Below are positions 38,392 to 48,460 of a stretch of 64,000 bases of DNA, in pieces. The stretch comes from Candidatus Tokpelaia sp. JSC161 (GTDB taxonomy: Bacteria; Pseudomonadota; Alphaproteobacteria; Rhizobiales; Rhizobiaceae). A program made the translations under genes and the position numbers. The notes beneath the pieces are model-generated. The model worked only from the letters and a program-made list of their open reading frames with translations. It made no database searches and was not told where the DNA came from. Within the stretch, counting starts at the first letter, position 1. Each line of letters opens with the position of its first letter. The stretch spans positions 124,001-188,000 of the forward strand of contig QEND01000001.1 in assembly GCA_003331105.1 (NCBI GenBank), read 5' to 3'.

Positions 38392-39594
38392 TTGATTGCT
38401 GTAGATACTATGATACATGTGTATGCAGTATCTTATCTTAATTTGTTTATTACAGTACCCATGACCTTATTATATTTTATGACTCTTGTCATCGTAGCTT
38501 TAATTATAAATTTTCCTATTCGTTATTTAGTCTTGCCTACTGTTTACAAGCTTCTTTCGTTTATTGATCAAGACTATAATCTAGAGATAGAGAGAGCAAT
38601 CTGTTATCTTTCTAATGCTGCTCCACCTCTTGTTTTTTCATTTGGTATTGAGCTGATTCCTGGCATGAAATCTAACTTGGTTGTTATGATTCATAATATT
38701 GCAAATGCCGTTATCATATTGACGCTTGCTCTTTTTTTTATGGCTTCTCTTGATTTTTTTTATATGTTTTATCGTCAGAGAGCGCAGTCAAGGGTTAGAT
38801 CTATTAAAAGCTTGATTCAAATTGCGAAAATTATACTTTTTTTTATTACGGCAATTTTAATTTTGGCGCTTTTAATGAACCAGTCACCTGTAATGTTGCT
38901 TTCTGGTTTTGGTGCAATGGCTGCTTTATTTATTTTGGTTTTTCAAGATACATTGTTATCTTTTGTTGCGGGGGTCCAACTTTCGTCAACTGATATGATT
39001 CGAGTTGGGGATTGGATTGAAATTCCAAAGCTTGGGGCTAATGGAGATGTTATTGATATTGCTTTGCATACAGTAACAGTGCAAAATTTTGATAAGACTC
39101 TTACTACAGTTCCCATTCGTAACCTGGTTACGGATTCTTTTAAAAATTGGCGTGGTATGCGTGAAATTGGTGCTCGTCGTATAAAACGTTCGCTTTATAT
39201 AGATCAGACTAGTATTCGTTTTTTAAAGAGAACTGATCTGAGACAGCTTCTGCGTTATTCTTATGTGAAAGAGTATATAGCGAATCAAAGGAATATTGAA
39301 CGGGATAGAGATTTGATAGATTGTGACTTTAAATCACTAATCAATATGAGTATTTTTCGAGCTTATGCAACGGATTATCTAAAAAATCATATTGATATTA
39401 ATAAGGATATGCTCATTTTAGTAAGAGAAATGGATTCAGGAGGAGTAGGAGGATTCCCTATTGAAGTTTATTGTTTTACTAACACGGTTAACTGGAATGA
39501 ATATGAAAGCATTCAATCTGATATTTTTGATCATCTTTACTCAGTCATACCAGATTTTGGACTGAGACTGTTTCAGCCTATAATACAGTTATAG
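38392..39594 (+). CDS. Mechanosensitive ion channel protein, MscS/YbdG type
   Basis: A 400-residue membrane protein. About five membrane spans are seen (residues 15-45, 75-115 region, 135-165). The pore-lining helix is around residues 165-190, followed by the MscS beta domain with DMIRVGDWIEIP, GDVIDIALHTVTVQNFDKTLTTVPIRNLV and SFKNWRGM. The large C-terminal domain, to DHLYSVIPDFGLRLFQ, matches the YbdG/MscM group, which responds to mild osmotic stress. Start is TTG 38392 after a G-rich run, or ATG 38410; neither is certain. The gene stands alone between dnaG and trpE. Confidence 0.87.
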   Translation: MIAVDTMIHVYAVSYLNLFITVPMTLLYFMTLVIVALIINFPIRYLVLPTVYKLLSFIDQDYNLEIERAICYLSNAAPPLVFSFGIELIPGMKSNLVVMIHNIANAVIILTLALFFMASLDFFYMFYRQRAQSRVRSIKSLIQIAKIILFFITAILILALLMNQSPVMLLSGFGAMAALFILVFQDTLLSFVAGVQLSSTDMIRVGDWIEIPKLGANGDVIDIALHTVTVQNFDKTLTTVPIRNLVTDSFKNWRGMREIGARRIKRSLYIDQTSIRFLKRTDLRQLLRYSYVKEYIANQRNIERDRDLIDCDFKSLINMSIFRAYATDYLKNHIDINKDMLILVREMDSGGVGGFPIEVYCFTNTVNWNEYESIQSDIFDHLYSVIPDFGLRLFQPIIQL

Positions 39595-39597
39595 TAG

Positions 39598-41778
39598 CTA
39601 AAATGATTGTTTTTTTCTTGCATCTTCCACAATATTTTCAATGATTCGCATTCCGATATTTTCATGAAGAGTCATGATGGATTCAGGATGAAATTGAACT
39701 GCAGTTACTGGTTCTCGCTTATGTTCAATTCCCATAATAATTCCGTCATCACTTTTTGCTGTTATGAGAAGATCATCGGGAAAATTAGATTGATCTGCAT
39801 AGACAGAATGGTAACGCCCAACTTGTATTTTTTTTGGTAATCCTGTAAAAATAGCACTTGGTGCTGTTATATGAATATTTGAAGATTTTCCATGCATTGG
39901 TAGTTTTAATTCTTGTAGTTTTCCACCGTAGGCTTCAACAATAGCCTGCATGCCAAGACAAACACCAAAAATATAGATATTACGCTGACGTGCTTTAGAA
40001 ATTGTCGCAGCGCAATTAAAATCTTTTGGTAAACCGGGGCCTGGTGAAAGGACAATAAGATTAGGTTTGACCTGTGAAAAAATTTTATTTGAAACTGGAG
40101 TGCGTACTGTTGTAATTTTTGCACCAGTTTGACGAAAGTAATTAGCAAGAGTATGTACAAATGAATCTTCATGATCAACAAGTAAAACACAAATATTTTT
40201 TTCGATTTGAAATGGTTTAGTTAGAATGTCTTTTTTTGTTTTTGTTTTTGCTTTTAGAGCTGCAATAAGGGCAGAAGCTTTTAACTGTGTTTCCTTTTCC
40301 TCTTCTTCTGGGATTGAATCGAAAAGAAGAGTTGCTCCTACTCGGATGGATGCAATTCCATTTTTGATATGTATGGTGCGTAATGTTAACCCGGTATTCA
40401 GATCGCCATTGAAAGAAACTCTGCCAATAGCTCCTCCATACCAGGAACGAGGACTCTTTTCATGATCTTCAATAAAACGCATAGCCCATAATTTGGGAGC
40501 ACCGGTTACAGTGACAGCCCAGGCATGGGAAAGGAAAGCATCGAAACCATCCATACCTTCACGTAAATATCCTTCAATATGATCTACAGTATGGATAAGA
40601 CGTGAATAGATTTCAATTTGACGCCGTCCAATGACTCGTACAGATCCTGGCGTACAGACACGGCTTTTATCATTTCTATCTACATCAGAACACATAGTCA
40701 GTTCGGATTCATCTTTTTTAGAATTTAAAAGTTTTAATATTTGTTGAGAATCATCAATGGCATCTTCTCCACGTTTAATTGTGCCAGAGATAGGACATGT
40801 TTCAACTCTTTTTCCAGAAACACGGACAAACATTTCTGGGGAGGCTCCTATCAAATATTCTTGATTTCCTAAATTGATAAAGAAGGAATAGGGAGATGGG
40901 TTTGTTTTTTTTAACTGCCGTGAAATGCTAGAAGGATTTCTTGTACAAGTTTGATAAAAGGTTTGACTTGGAACTACTTCAAATAAATCTCCGCGTTTAA
41001 AGGTTTCCTTTGCTTGACGAACGAGTGCAGCATAATTTCCTTGTGGGAAATCGCTGAATGGAGTAATGATTTTTGTTTTTTTATAAGGAAATGAAGCTGT
41101 TTCGCGTGGTAGTTTCTTAGTCGTTTGGCCTGTTATTGTAAAATCATAACGATCAATCCATGCTTGATTTGCATAATGGTCAACAATTAGGATTGAGTCA
41201 GGGAGATAGAGTACAAGATCACGTTGATTCTTAGGGCGTTTCATTCTAAATCTAATTGGTTCAAATTGGAATGCAAGATCATATCCGAAAGCACCATATA
41301 GACCAAGATTGTTATCTTCATTCGAAGAAAATAGCTTTACAATTGCTCGAAGAACGGTGAATATGGAAGGAATGCGTGAACGTTCTTCTTCAGAAAAAAA
41401 ATCTGGAGAGTTGATAATGCTAATGATAAGTTGATTCGATAGGTGAGAACTTATTTTTATGCTTTTAAGTTTTTCTATCTCTCGAGTAATGGCCTTTAGT
41501 AAGATGGTTCCGCGTTGATTTAATGCTTCAGCTGTCAGAGATCTTTGACGGCTGCTAATCATGAGTGGAGGATTGAAAATCCCGATATCCCAACGAGTGT
41601 AACGTCCAGGATATTCATAGTTAGAAGAAAAGATTGCACCATGTTGGCTATCTAGTTTTTTCATTATGCGATTAAGAGCCCCTTCATAAGCAATGAGCTC
41701 TCTTTGTCGGGAAATAAGAATACCTCTATCGCTTTTATATGTGGTTTGGGTCTTGTCTCTTGTATTATCTGTTACCAT
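39598..41778 (-). CDS. trpE(G): Anthranilate synthase, fused TrpE(G)
   Basis: Converts chorismate and glutamine to anthranilate. The fusion of component I and the glutamine amidotransferase is the rhizobial and Azospirillum form. About 726 residues from ATG 41778, preceded by AAGGATAGAG; the frame extends to 41928 but only from MVTDNTRDK does it resemble relatives ([16 protein letters not shown] near residue 45). The TrpE domain has [32 protein letters not shown] and [17 protein letters not shown]. The GATase domain at the C-terminus has the catalytic Cys in [12 protein letters not shown] and His-Glu in VQFHPESI. No Trp-rich leader peptide was found upstream. Confidence 0.95.
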   Translation of the reverse strand: MVTDNTRDKTQTTYKSDRGILISRQRELIAYEGALNRIMKKLDSQHGAIFSSNYEYPGRYTRWDIGIFNPPLMISSRQRSLTAEALNQRGTILLKAITREIEKLKSIKISSHLSNQLIISIINSPDFFSEEERSRIPSIFTVLRAIVKLFSSNEDNNLGLYGAFGYDLAFQFEPIRFRMKRPKNQRDLVLYLPDSILIVDHYANQAWIDRYDFTITGQTTKKLPRETASFPYKKTKIITPFSDFPQGNYAALVRQAKETFKRGDLFEVVPSQTFYQTCTRNPSSISRQLKKTNPSPYSFFINLGNQEYLIGASPEMFVRVSGKRVETCPISGTIKRGEDAIDDSQQILKLLNSKKDESELTMCSDVDRNDKSRVCTPGSVRVIGRRQIEIYSRLIHTVDHIEGYLREGMDGFDAFLSHAWAVTVTGAPKLWAMRFIEDHEKSPRSWYGGAIGRVSFNGDLNTGLTLRTIHIKNGIASIRVGATLLFDSIPEEEEKETQLKASALIAALKAKTKTKKDILTKPFQIEKNICVLLVDHEDSFVHTLANYFRQTGAKITTVRTPVSNKIFSQVKPNLIVLSPGPGLPKDFNCAATISKARQRNIYIFGVCLGMQAIVEAYGGKLQELKLPMHGKSSNIHITAPSAIFTGLPKKIQVGRYHSVYADQSNFPDDLLITAKSDDGIIMGIEHKREPVTAVQFHPESIMTLHENIGMRIIENIVEDARKKQSF

Positions 41779-42089
41779 TTGATGATCTCTATCCTTGATC
41801 GCACAATTGTTGCTTTCTAAAGTGATTACGGCCCTGAATGGGAAAAAAATATAAAAAAAATTGGCCCGGGGATACGGATTTTTAATGCATAAACCTATAC
41901 AATTTGGATTGAGCAACATTGCTAACAAGCCTGGTTTAAAAAAAACTAACCATAGTTATCTTGTAGCATATATACAAAGGCATGTTAAATCCTTCGATGC
42001 AATCGTTAAGCGTATTTTTTAGGCTTGAGAATTGCACGAGGATTAATATAGGGTGGGTAGATGGTATGGCTCACAAATGAACTTAGGAG
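41779..42089. other. Divergent intergenic region between trpE(G) and choX
   Basis: About 310 bases. Rhizobia carry a short trpL leader with consecutive Trp codons and an attenuator here. On the minus strand I find a short frame [15 protein letters not shown] but no run of TGG codons. A GGCCCGGGG segment near 41862 with T-runs on the minus-strand side could be part of a terminator, but no convincing stem forms. It must contain the promoters of both genes. Confidence 0.4.
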
Positions 42090-43040
42090 ATGATCTTGTA
42101 TAAAAGATTTTTGTTTTTTGCATTGTTTTGTTTATGGGCTTCTTTAAGCTATGGATATAGTCAAGAACCTGGAAAGTGTCAAACAGTTCATTTTTCTGAG
42201 CCAGGATGGACAGATATAGCAGCAACTACAGCTGTAGCTTCACAGGTATTGCATGGCTTAGGCTATAAAACAGAGAGCCGTTTTTTATCCGTTCCATTTA
42301 CTTATGCTGCCTTGTCAATGGGAGAAGTTGACGTTTTTCTTGGGTACTGGAAACCTTCTATGAGTCCTATTTTGAGGCCTTATGAGGAAAATAAAAGTGT
42401 TGAAACAGTGCGGTTTAACCTACGTGGGGCTAAATATAGTTTAGCTGTACCAAAGTTCGCTTATGATGAAGGACTCAAGAGTTTTAAGGATATTTCTAAA
42501 TATTCGAATCGTCTTGGTTCTCGTATATATGGTGTTGAGCCAGGGAATGATGGGAATCGTATTATTTTATCAATGATTAAGAATGGCTCTGATAATCTTG
42601 GATCATTTCGTTTAGTTGAATCATCTGAGCAGGCTATGTTATCTGAGATAGCTGTGAGAATTGCTGCTCATGAACCCATTGTTTTTCTTGGCTGGGAGCC
42701 TCATCCTATGAATGCGCGTTTTCAGATAGCTTATCTTTCAGATGGTGATGCATTTTTTGGGCCAAATTATGGTGCTGCTATGGTAGGAACGAATACGCGT
42801 AAAGGGTATATACAGGAATGTGCTAATGTTGGGCGTTTTTTACTAAATCTTGAATTTAGCCTTTTCATGGAAAACGAACTGATGAATAAAATTGTTGATG
42901 AAGGACAAGATCCTGAAAAAGCAGCGAATCTTTGGTTAAGAAGAAACATGAATGTTCTTCCTGTTTGGCTTAAAGATGTAAAGACATGGAATGGGAGTGA
43001 TGGTTTATCAGCTGTCAGAAATTTTCTTTCGCTCAAATAA
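42090..43040 (+). CDS. choX: Choline ABC transporter substrate-binding protein ChoX
   Basis: Periplasmic binding protein of a high-affinity choline importer. In 316 residues it has a signal peptide (LYKRFLFFALFCLWASLSYG) and then VHFSEPGWTDIAATTAV, LGYWKPSMSP and FLGWEPHPMN; the Trp residues in these motifs form the aromatic cage for the quaternary amine in ChoX. The ending GSDGLSAVRNFLSL is canonical. A TTAGGAGA Shine-Dalgarno precedes the ATG. First gene of choXWV, which supplies choline for betaine or phosphatidylcholine. Glycine betaine is a less likely ligand. Confidence 0.93.
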   Translation: MILYKRFLFFALFCLWASLSYGYSQEPGKCQTVHFSEPGWTDIAATTAVASQVLHGLGYKTESRFLSVPFTYAALSMGEVDVFLGYWKPSMSPILRPYEENKSVETVRFNLRGAKYSLAVPKFAYDEGLKSFKDISKYSNRLGSRIYGVEPGNDGNRIILSMIKNGSDNLGSFRLVESSEQAMLSEIAVRIAAHEPIVFLGWEPHPMNARFQIAYLSDGDAFFGPNYGAAMVGTNTRKGYIQECANVGRFLLNLEFSLFMENELMNKIVDEGQDPEKAANLWLRRNMNVLPVWLKDVKTWNGSDGLSAVRNFLSLK

Positions 43041-43055
43041 TGTTGGTAGTGATGT

Positions 43056-44204
43056 ATGATGCTTGTTAAGCTTTCTCATATTTTTATGAGCATAGGAGAA
43101 ATGTTTTGTTCTCATAAAATACCAGTTGGTTGGTTATCAGAGGTTATTGTCATTTTTTTGAAAAACCATGCTTCTTGGCTTTTTATGTTGATTCGTATAT
43201 GTGTCGGGATTTGTCTTGATGCAACTCTTGATTTTTTAATGAATCCCCCTTTTATGGTCCTTATTGTTTTTCTACTTTCCGCTATTTTGCTTCGTAATTA
43301 TTTTTGGCGGATGATTTTTATTCTTATCTTGTTGCTTCTTTTTTTCATTGATTCTCAATATTTGAGGAATACTCGTCCGCTATCTATGATAGGGATACTA
43401 CTCTTTATGGGGTATGTTGTTTTTAACCGAAAACGCTTGGAATTATCTCCTAATCAGCTATGGTGTTCTTTTTTGATATTATTATTACTGTTTTTAGATT
43501 ATTTTTTCTTAGAACTTGCCCCGTCCCCTTATTTTTTAATTGGGATGATAGCTCTTGTAGGCTGGTTACTGCAGGAACGTTATTCAATCATTTTATTAAC
43601 ATTAGGGGGTTGTTTATTTATTATAAATCAAGGTTATTGGCAAGATACAATGGAGACACTGACTATTCTACTGTGGTCTTGTATTTTTTGCATGAGTATT
43701 GGGATTCCTTTTGGAGTTTTATCGGCACATCGTCCATGGATTTATCGTTTTTTACAGCCAATTTTGGATTTGATGCAGACTTTGCCTGCTTTTGTTTATC
43801 TTATTCCAGCTTTATTTTTCTTTAGAATTGGTATGGTCCCTGGTTTAATATCGACATGTATTTTTGTGCTCCCTACTCCTATTCGTTTAACCCAAGTAGG
43901 AATTTCTTCAACTCCGAAAGAAATGCTTGAAACAGCCTATGCTTTTGGTGCTAGTCCGTGGCACGTGTTATGGAAAGTAGAGGTTCCGCATGCTTTTCCA
44001 CAAATTCGTGCGAGCATGACTCAAACGATTATGTTATCGTTATCAATGGTTGTGATTACCGCGGCTATTGGTGGAAATGGACTTGGTGTAAGAGTTTACC
44101 GAGCTTTGCAAACAGGTAATGTTTCTCTTGGGTTTGAATCAGGATGTGTTATTGTTGTACTTGCTATTATTCTAGATCGTCTATTGCGTCCAGGAAAAGA
44201 TTAG
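43056..44204 (+). CDS. choW: Choline ABC transporter permease ChoW with internal membrane-segment duplication
   Basis: Inner-membrane permease of the choline importer, 382 residues against about 280 usually. The N-terminus (EMFCSHKIPVG) and the C-terminal core (QPILDLMQTLPAFVYLIPAL, PTPIRLTQVGISSTPKEMLE, SPWHVLWKVEVPHAFPQI, TQTIMLSLSMVVI) are canonical. The extra length is one additional copy of a membrane block: residues about 66-110 (PPFMVLIVFLL ... FFIDSQYLRNT) resemble residues about 168-211 (SPYFLIGMIAL ... FIINQGYWQDT), which is the normal block before the core. It lies between choX and choV with 15- and 1-base gaps. Confidence 0.9.
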   Translation: MMLVKLSHIFMSIGEMFCSHKIPVGWLSEVIVIFLKNHASWLFMLIRICVGICLDATLDFLMNPPFMVLIVFLLSAILLRNYFWRMIFILILLLLFFIDSQYLRNTRPLSMIGILLFMGYVVFNRKRLELSPNQLWCSFLILLLLFLDYFFLELAPSPYFLIGMIALVGWLLQERYSIILLTLGGCLFIINQGYWQDTMETLTILLWSCIFCMSIGIPFGVLSAHRPWIYRFLQPILDLMQTLPAFVYLIPALFFFRIGMVPGLISTCIFVLPTPIRLTQVGISSTPKEMLETAYAFGASPWHVLWKVEVPHAFPQIRASMTQTIMLSLSMVVITAAIGGNGLGVRVYRALQTGNVSLGFESGCVIVVLAIILDRLLRPGKD

Positions 44205-44205
44205 T

Positions 44206-45252
44206 ATGGCATCAATTACGATAGAAAATGTTTCTGTTCTTTTTGGATCACAGATTAATATTGATGCGGGACTTAAGATTGCTGATCGCGGTTTATCATC
44301 TATAGAGATCAAAGCTGGAACGGCGGCAGTATTAGGGGTGCATAATTGTTGTTTAGAAGTTCAAGGGGGGGAAACTCTTGTTTTAATGGGACTTTCTGGT
44401 TCTGGAAAATCTACATTGCTTCGTACGGTGAATGGACTAGTCATGCCTTCTCGTGGCGATGTAAAAATTCTGCATGAAGGGAAAATTTTTTGCATTAAAA
44501 AATTGCGTATGAAAGAACTACAATATGTGCGTAGAAATATTGTGTCTATGGTCTTTCAGCAGTTTGGTTTATTCCCATGGAGAACTGTAGCTGAAAACGT
44601 AAGGCTAGGATTAGAAATTGCAGGGATTAGTAAGATAAGATCGCAATTTATAGTGATGGAGCAGCTTGAACTAGTTGGTTTAGCATCATGGGCAGATCGA
44701 CAGGTTTGTGAGCTTTCAGGTGGAATGCAGCAGCGTGTCGGTCTTGCTCGAGCTTTTGCTACAGGAGCGCCTATTTTGTTAATGGACGAACCGTTTTCTG
44801 CCCTGGATCCATTGATTCGGAAACATCTTCAGAAGGAGTTAAAGTTACTACAAAGTCACTTAAAGAAAACGATTATTTTTGTTAGTCATGATTTAGAGGA
44901 AGCGATTCATATGGGGGATCGCATAGTTATTATAAAAGATGGTCGTATTATTCAAAAGGGAACACCGAAGGATATCATTGTGTCGCCGGTTAATTCTTAT
45001 GTTGCGGAATTTGTAGGTCATATTAATCCACTAAGATTTTTAACTGCAGGGGATATTATGCGCCCTTATGATAAGGAGAAAGCAAAGAATAGTTTTTGTG
45101 CAATAGCTAAATCTGAAACGCTTCTTGCAGATCTTGTCAAGGCTATTAGGCGTATGCCAGGTCATATTGGTGTTGTTGATAAGGGTTTTCTTATTGGGAT
45201 CATATCTCCAGAAGATATTCTTTTAAATTTAAAAAATAAAAAAAATTTTTAA
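44206..45252 (+). CDS. choV: Choline ABC transporter ATP-binding protein ChoV
   Basis: ATPase of the choline importer, 348 residues. Walker A GLSGSGKST, Q-loop MVFQQFGLFPWRTV, signature LSGGMQQRVGLARAF, Walker B ILLMDEPFSALDPLI and switch His in FVSHDLEEAIHMGD. The N-terminal INIDAGLKIADRGLSSIEI is typical of ChoV. The C-terminus ends in a CBS-like part (FLTAGDIMRPY, GVVDKGFLIGIISPEDIL), which in related OpuA proteins senses osmotic strength. Last gene of choXWV, convergent with ftsK. Confidence 0.93.
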   Translation: MASITIENVSVLFGSQINIDAGLKIADRGLSSIEIKAGTAAVLGVHNCCLEVQGGETLVLMGLSGSGKSTLLRTVNGLVMPSRGDVKILHEGKIFCIKKLRMKELQYVRRNIVSMVFQQFGLFPWRTVAENVRLGLEIAGISKIRSQFIVMEQLELVGLASWADRQVCELSGGMQQRVGLARAFATGAPILLMDEPFSALDPLIRKHLQKELKLLQSHLKKTIIFVSHDLEEAIHMGDRIVIIKDGRIIQKGTPKDIIVSPVNSYVAEFVGHINPLRFLTAGDIMRPYDKEKAKNSFCAIAKSETLLADLVKAIRRMPGHIGVVDKGFLIGIISPEDILLNLKNKKNF

Positions 45253-45265
45253 TTGCTAGCTTTTC

Positions 45266-47422
45266 TTATGAAGTCTGAATAAGAATTTTACGTTTTCCGG
45301 TATGAGTAGGTGAGCTAATGAATCCTTTCTTTTCCATTTTTTGAATAATTTGTGTAGCACGTTTATATCCGATACCAAGGTTCTGTTGTATAGAGGATAT
45401 AGAGATATTCTTATTTTGCAAAAGAATACTGAAAGCTTTATCATAATATGGATCGTTGAATTCTTCTTTAAGATTCGTTGTTTCTTGAATGTTGTTTTTT
45501 ATATTGAGTGCTTCGACATACTGTGGTGTACTCTGTTTTTTTAGATGAAGAACTACACGTTCTATTTCGGAATCGTTGAGAAATGGACCATGAATACGCT
45601 GAAGGCGTCCTTCTCCTATTGTAAAAAGCATATCGCCTTTTCCCAATAATTGTTCAGCTCCTGGAGCTCCTAAAATAGTTCGACTATCACTTTTAGAAGG
45701 AACGGCAAAGGAAATACGTATTGGAAAATTTGCTTTAATGGTGCTTGTGATAACATCTGCTGAGGGTCTTTGTGTTGCTATAATGAGATGGATACCTGCT
45801 GCTCGTGCCATTTGCGCAAGCCGTTGTACGGATTTTTCTATTTCTTTTCCAGCAGTCAGAATTAACTCAGCAATTTCATCAATGATAATCACAATATACG
45901 GGATAGCTACTAAATCTATATTTTCATTTTCAAAAAGAGGTTCTCCTGTTTTTTTATCAAATCCGATTTGTATACTACGTGATAGATTTTCATTCCGTAG
46001 CTGTTGTTCCTGAATACGACTGTTGAAACTGTGAATATTTCGGACACCGATTTTTGCCATCTTATTATACCTATTTTCCATTTCATGCACAGCCCATGTG
46101 AGTGTACTAATTGCTTGTGCAGAGCTTGTAATAACAGGTGTGAGTAAATGGGGGATCTCGTCGTAAACTGATAATTCCAGCATTTTGGGATCAATCATGA
46201 TAAAGCGACATTCTTCTGGTCTAAGACGATAGATAATAGACATGATCATAGTATGGATGGCCATGGATTTTCCAGATCCAGTTGTTCCAGCAATGAGTAG
46301 ATGTGGCATTTCTGTCAGATCAGTCATAACAATTTTTCCGTTAATAGCTTTACCAAGTATTAGAGCGAGGTTAGCCTGATTGTTTTTGAATTCCTGGGTT
46401 TCTAGCATTTCACGCAAATAAACAGTTTCTCGTGATCGATGAGGTAGCTCGATACCAATCGTCTTACGTCCAGCGATAAGAGCTATACGTGCTGATAATG
46501 CACTCATTGAACGAGCAATATCATCCGCAAGTCCAATAATACGTGCGGATTTTATTCCAGGAGCCGGTTCGAGTTCATAGAGTGTTACAAGAGGTCCTGG
46601 TGAATATTGGACAATTTTTCCTCGAATCCCAAATTCTTCTAGAACCCTAGTGAGGGCTTCTGCCTTTTTTATGAAAAATTCTTGACCTAATTTTTGATTA
46701 TTAGGATTTTTAGGGTTAGGAGAGAGGTAATTTATATACGGAAGTTCAATTTTTTTTTCTTTGATCGTTGTTTTGAAGGATGTATTTTTTTGAGTAGTGG
46801 TTTTATTAAAAATTTTACGTTTGTTGTCTATACCTATAACTATTTTTTTAGACTTATGTTGATTAGAAAAGGACGATGTGGTATCTTCCTTGTTGGTCTT
46901 TTTTAAATTGTATGAAATATGTCTGGAGCGGAGAGCCCCTCCAGCATAAAGTGCTATGATCACGGATAAGAAAGAAAAGACAAATATCATAATTTGTGGA
47001 TTGATCTTTGGAAAAAGAAAAGAAAGATTCAGGAGTTGATCGCCAATAACTCCACCTAATCCAGCGACTAGAGGCCAATTTATTGGACGAGGGAGCATGG
47101 CACAAGCGATACTGAAAAGTACAATACTCAGTATCCAAGAAAGAAATCGAGCTAAGAAGTGTGTAAATTCATATTGAAGAATTAAGAATAGACTCCATAA
47201 GCATGGTGATAATAACATCATTAAACTGGATAGGCCTAGGAATTGGATAACAAAATCCGCATAACTTGATCCCCATAATCCAAGTATATTCGTTACCCTA
47301 TCTGTAGTAATACTATTATTAAGGGAAGGGTCAGATACGTTCCATGTTGTAACGGATATCCCTAGTAGAATTACTAATATGAAGAGAAAGTACCCGAGGA
47401 TGATTTTAATTTTTGCGGGCAT
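45266..47422 (-). CDS. ftsK: DNA translocase FtsK
   Basis: Septal DNA pump that clears chromosome termini and activates XerCD at division. 718 residues, shorter than Escherichia coli FtsK because the linker is short (about residues 175-240, polar and Lys-rich). Four N-terminal membrane spans lie within residues 1-170. The motor has FGIRGKIVQYSPGPLVTLYELEPAPG, Walker A AGTTGSGKSMA, Walker B IVIIIDEIAEL and ATQRPSADVIT. The C-terminal gamma winged helix (GYKRATQIIQKMEKKGFISS) that reads KOPS sites is intact. Confidence 0.96.
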   Translation of the reverse strand: MPAKIKIILGYFLFILVILLGISVTTWNVSDPSLNNSITTDRVTNILGLWGSSYADFVIQFLGLSSLMMLLSPCLWSLFLILQYEFTHFLARFLSWILSIVLFSIACAMLPRPINWPLVAGLGGVIGDQLLNLSFLFPKINPQIMIFVFSFLSVIIALYAGGALRSRHISYNLKKTNKEDTTSSFSNQHKSKKIVIGIDNKRKIFNKTTTQKNTSFKTTIKEKKIELPYINYLSPNPKNPNNQKLGQEFFIKKAEALTRVLEEFGIRGKIVQYSPGPLVTLYELEPAPGIKSARIIGLADDIARSMSALSARIALIAGRKTIGIELPHRSRETVYLREMLETQEFKNNQANLALILGKAINGKIVMTDLTEMPHLLIAGTTGSGKSMAIHTMIMSIIYRLRPEECRFIMIDPKMLELSVYDEIPHLLTPVITSSAQAISTLTWAVHEMENRYNKMAKIGVRNIHSFNSRIQEQQLRNENLSRSIQIGFDKKTGEPLFENENIDLVAIPYIVIIIDEIAELILTAGKEIEKSVQRLAQMARAAGIHLIIATQRPSADVITSTIKANFPIRISFAVPSKSDSRTILGAPGAEQLLGKGDMLFTIGEGRLQRIHGPFLNDSEIERVVLHLKKQSTPQYVEALNIKNNIQETTNLKEEFNDPYYDKAFSILLQNKNISISSIQQNLGIGYKRATQIIQKMEKKGFISSPTHTGKRKILIQTS

Positions 47423-47470
47423 AGACCTCGATACTCTCAGCCTTTTTGTTAACTAGTGTAGATTCTTGAA

Positions 47471-48286
47471 TCATCTAATGATTTTTTTGTCAAGAATGGA
47501 AGTTGAACTTTGTTGAGTCTGTAATTTGTGAGCTTGAGCAAGGAGTATATAATTCACACTCATATCAGAAGATTGATTCCATTGTTTTGTAAGTGGGTTA
47601 TAGGTCATTCCAACATGATCAATGACTCTGAGCCTTAGTGAAACAAGCTTTCTTGTTAATTCTTTAGGAGAGAGAAATTTTTTGTATTGATGTGTTCCCT
47701 TTGGTATCCAGCCTAAAAAATACTCAGCTGCTATTATGGCTAATATCCATGATTTCCAGGTGCGATTAAGTGTTGCAATAAACATGAGTCCATTAGGTTT
47801 GAGCATTGATGCAACAGAGTTCATAAAGAACTGAGGATCGCTAACATGTTCTATGACCTCCATGTTGAGGATAATATCGAATTTATTCTGGTTTTCAGGC
47901 TTTGCAGCAATATTTTCAGCTGTTGTTCTTTGGTAGTCAATTTGAAGATTATTTTCAGCAGCGTGGAGTTTAGCTATTTCTATGTTTGTAAAAGAAGCGT
48001 CAGCGCCAAGAATATTTGCACCAAGACGTGCTAGAGGTTCGCATAAGAGACCACCTCCGCAGCCGATATCCAATACTTGTAAGCCTATGAATGGTTGATG
48101 TGCAAGATGGTCACGCTTAAATGTTTCGCATACTTTGTCTTTTATATAGGTCAGTCGCGTGGGATTTAATCTATGCAGCATTCGTAATCTTCCATGAGGA
48201 TTCCACCACTCATTTGCTAAGCGAGAAAAATGTTCAACTTCACTTGTATCAATGCTTGTTTTTTTCTTTTCCATGGATCTTTTCAT
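47471..48286 (-). CDS. ubiG: Ubiquinone biosynthesis O-methyltransferase UbiG
   Basis: SAM-dependent enzyme doing both O-methylations in ubiquinone synthesis. About 271 residues from ATG 48286 (ATG 48274 is equally possible; the frame to 48385 lacks similarity). [29 protein letters not shown] is the diagnostic N-terminus, [20 protein letters not shown] is motif [11 protein letters not shown] a membrane-site motif, and [14 protein letters not shown] and [11 protein letters not shown] follow. The gene is divergent from lysC. In rhizobia ubiG and lysC are also neighbours. Confidence 0.95.
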   Translation of the reverse strand: MKRSMEKKKTSIDTSEVEHFSRLANEWWNPHGRLRMLHRLNPTRLTYIKDKVCETFKRDHLAHQPFIGLQVLDIGCGGGLLCEPLARLGANILGADASFTNIEIAKLHAAENNLQIDYQRTTAENIAAKPENQNKFDIILNMEVIEHVSDPQFFMNSVASMLKPNGLMFIATLNRTWKSWILAIIAAEYFLGWIPKGTHQYKKFLSPKELTRKLVSLRLRVIDHVGMTYNPLTKQWNQSSDMSVNYILLAQAHKLQTQQSSTSILDKKIIR

Positions 48287-48460
48287 TATAGGTATGTATA
48301 TCGTTGATACGATCCAACAAATTTTGTTTATTGATTGAATCAGATATAGACTTTCGATCATCTTGCAGAGAAGATAATTTTTCATTATCTAAATGTCTAC
48401 TAAACAAGAACGTAGCGTCCTTTTTTAGTCGCTTGTTTTGGACAGATTGCAGAGGCGAGA

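Noticed and set aside
41900..42000. trpL leader with tandem Trp codons and attenuator upstream of trpE(G)
   Set aside because: The only short frame on the minus strand ([15 protein letters not shown]) has no Trp, and no antiterminator/terminator pair could be drawn.
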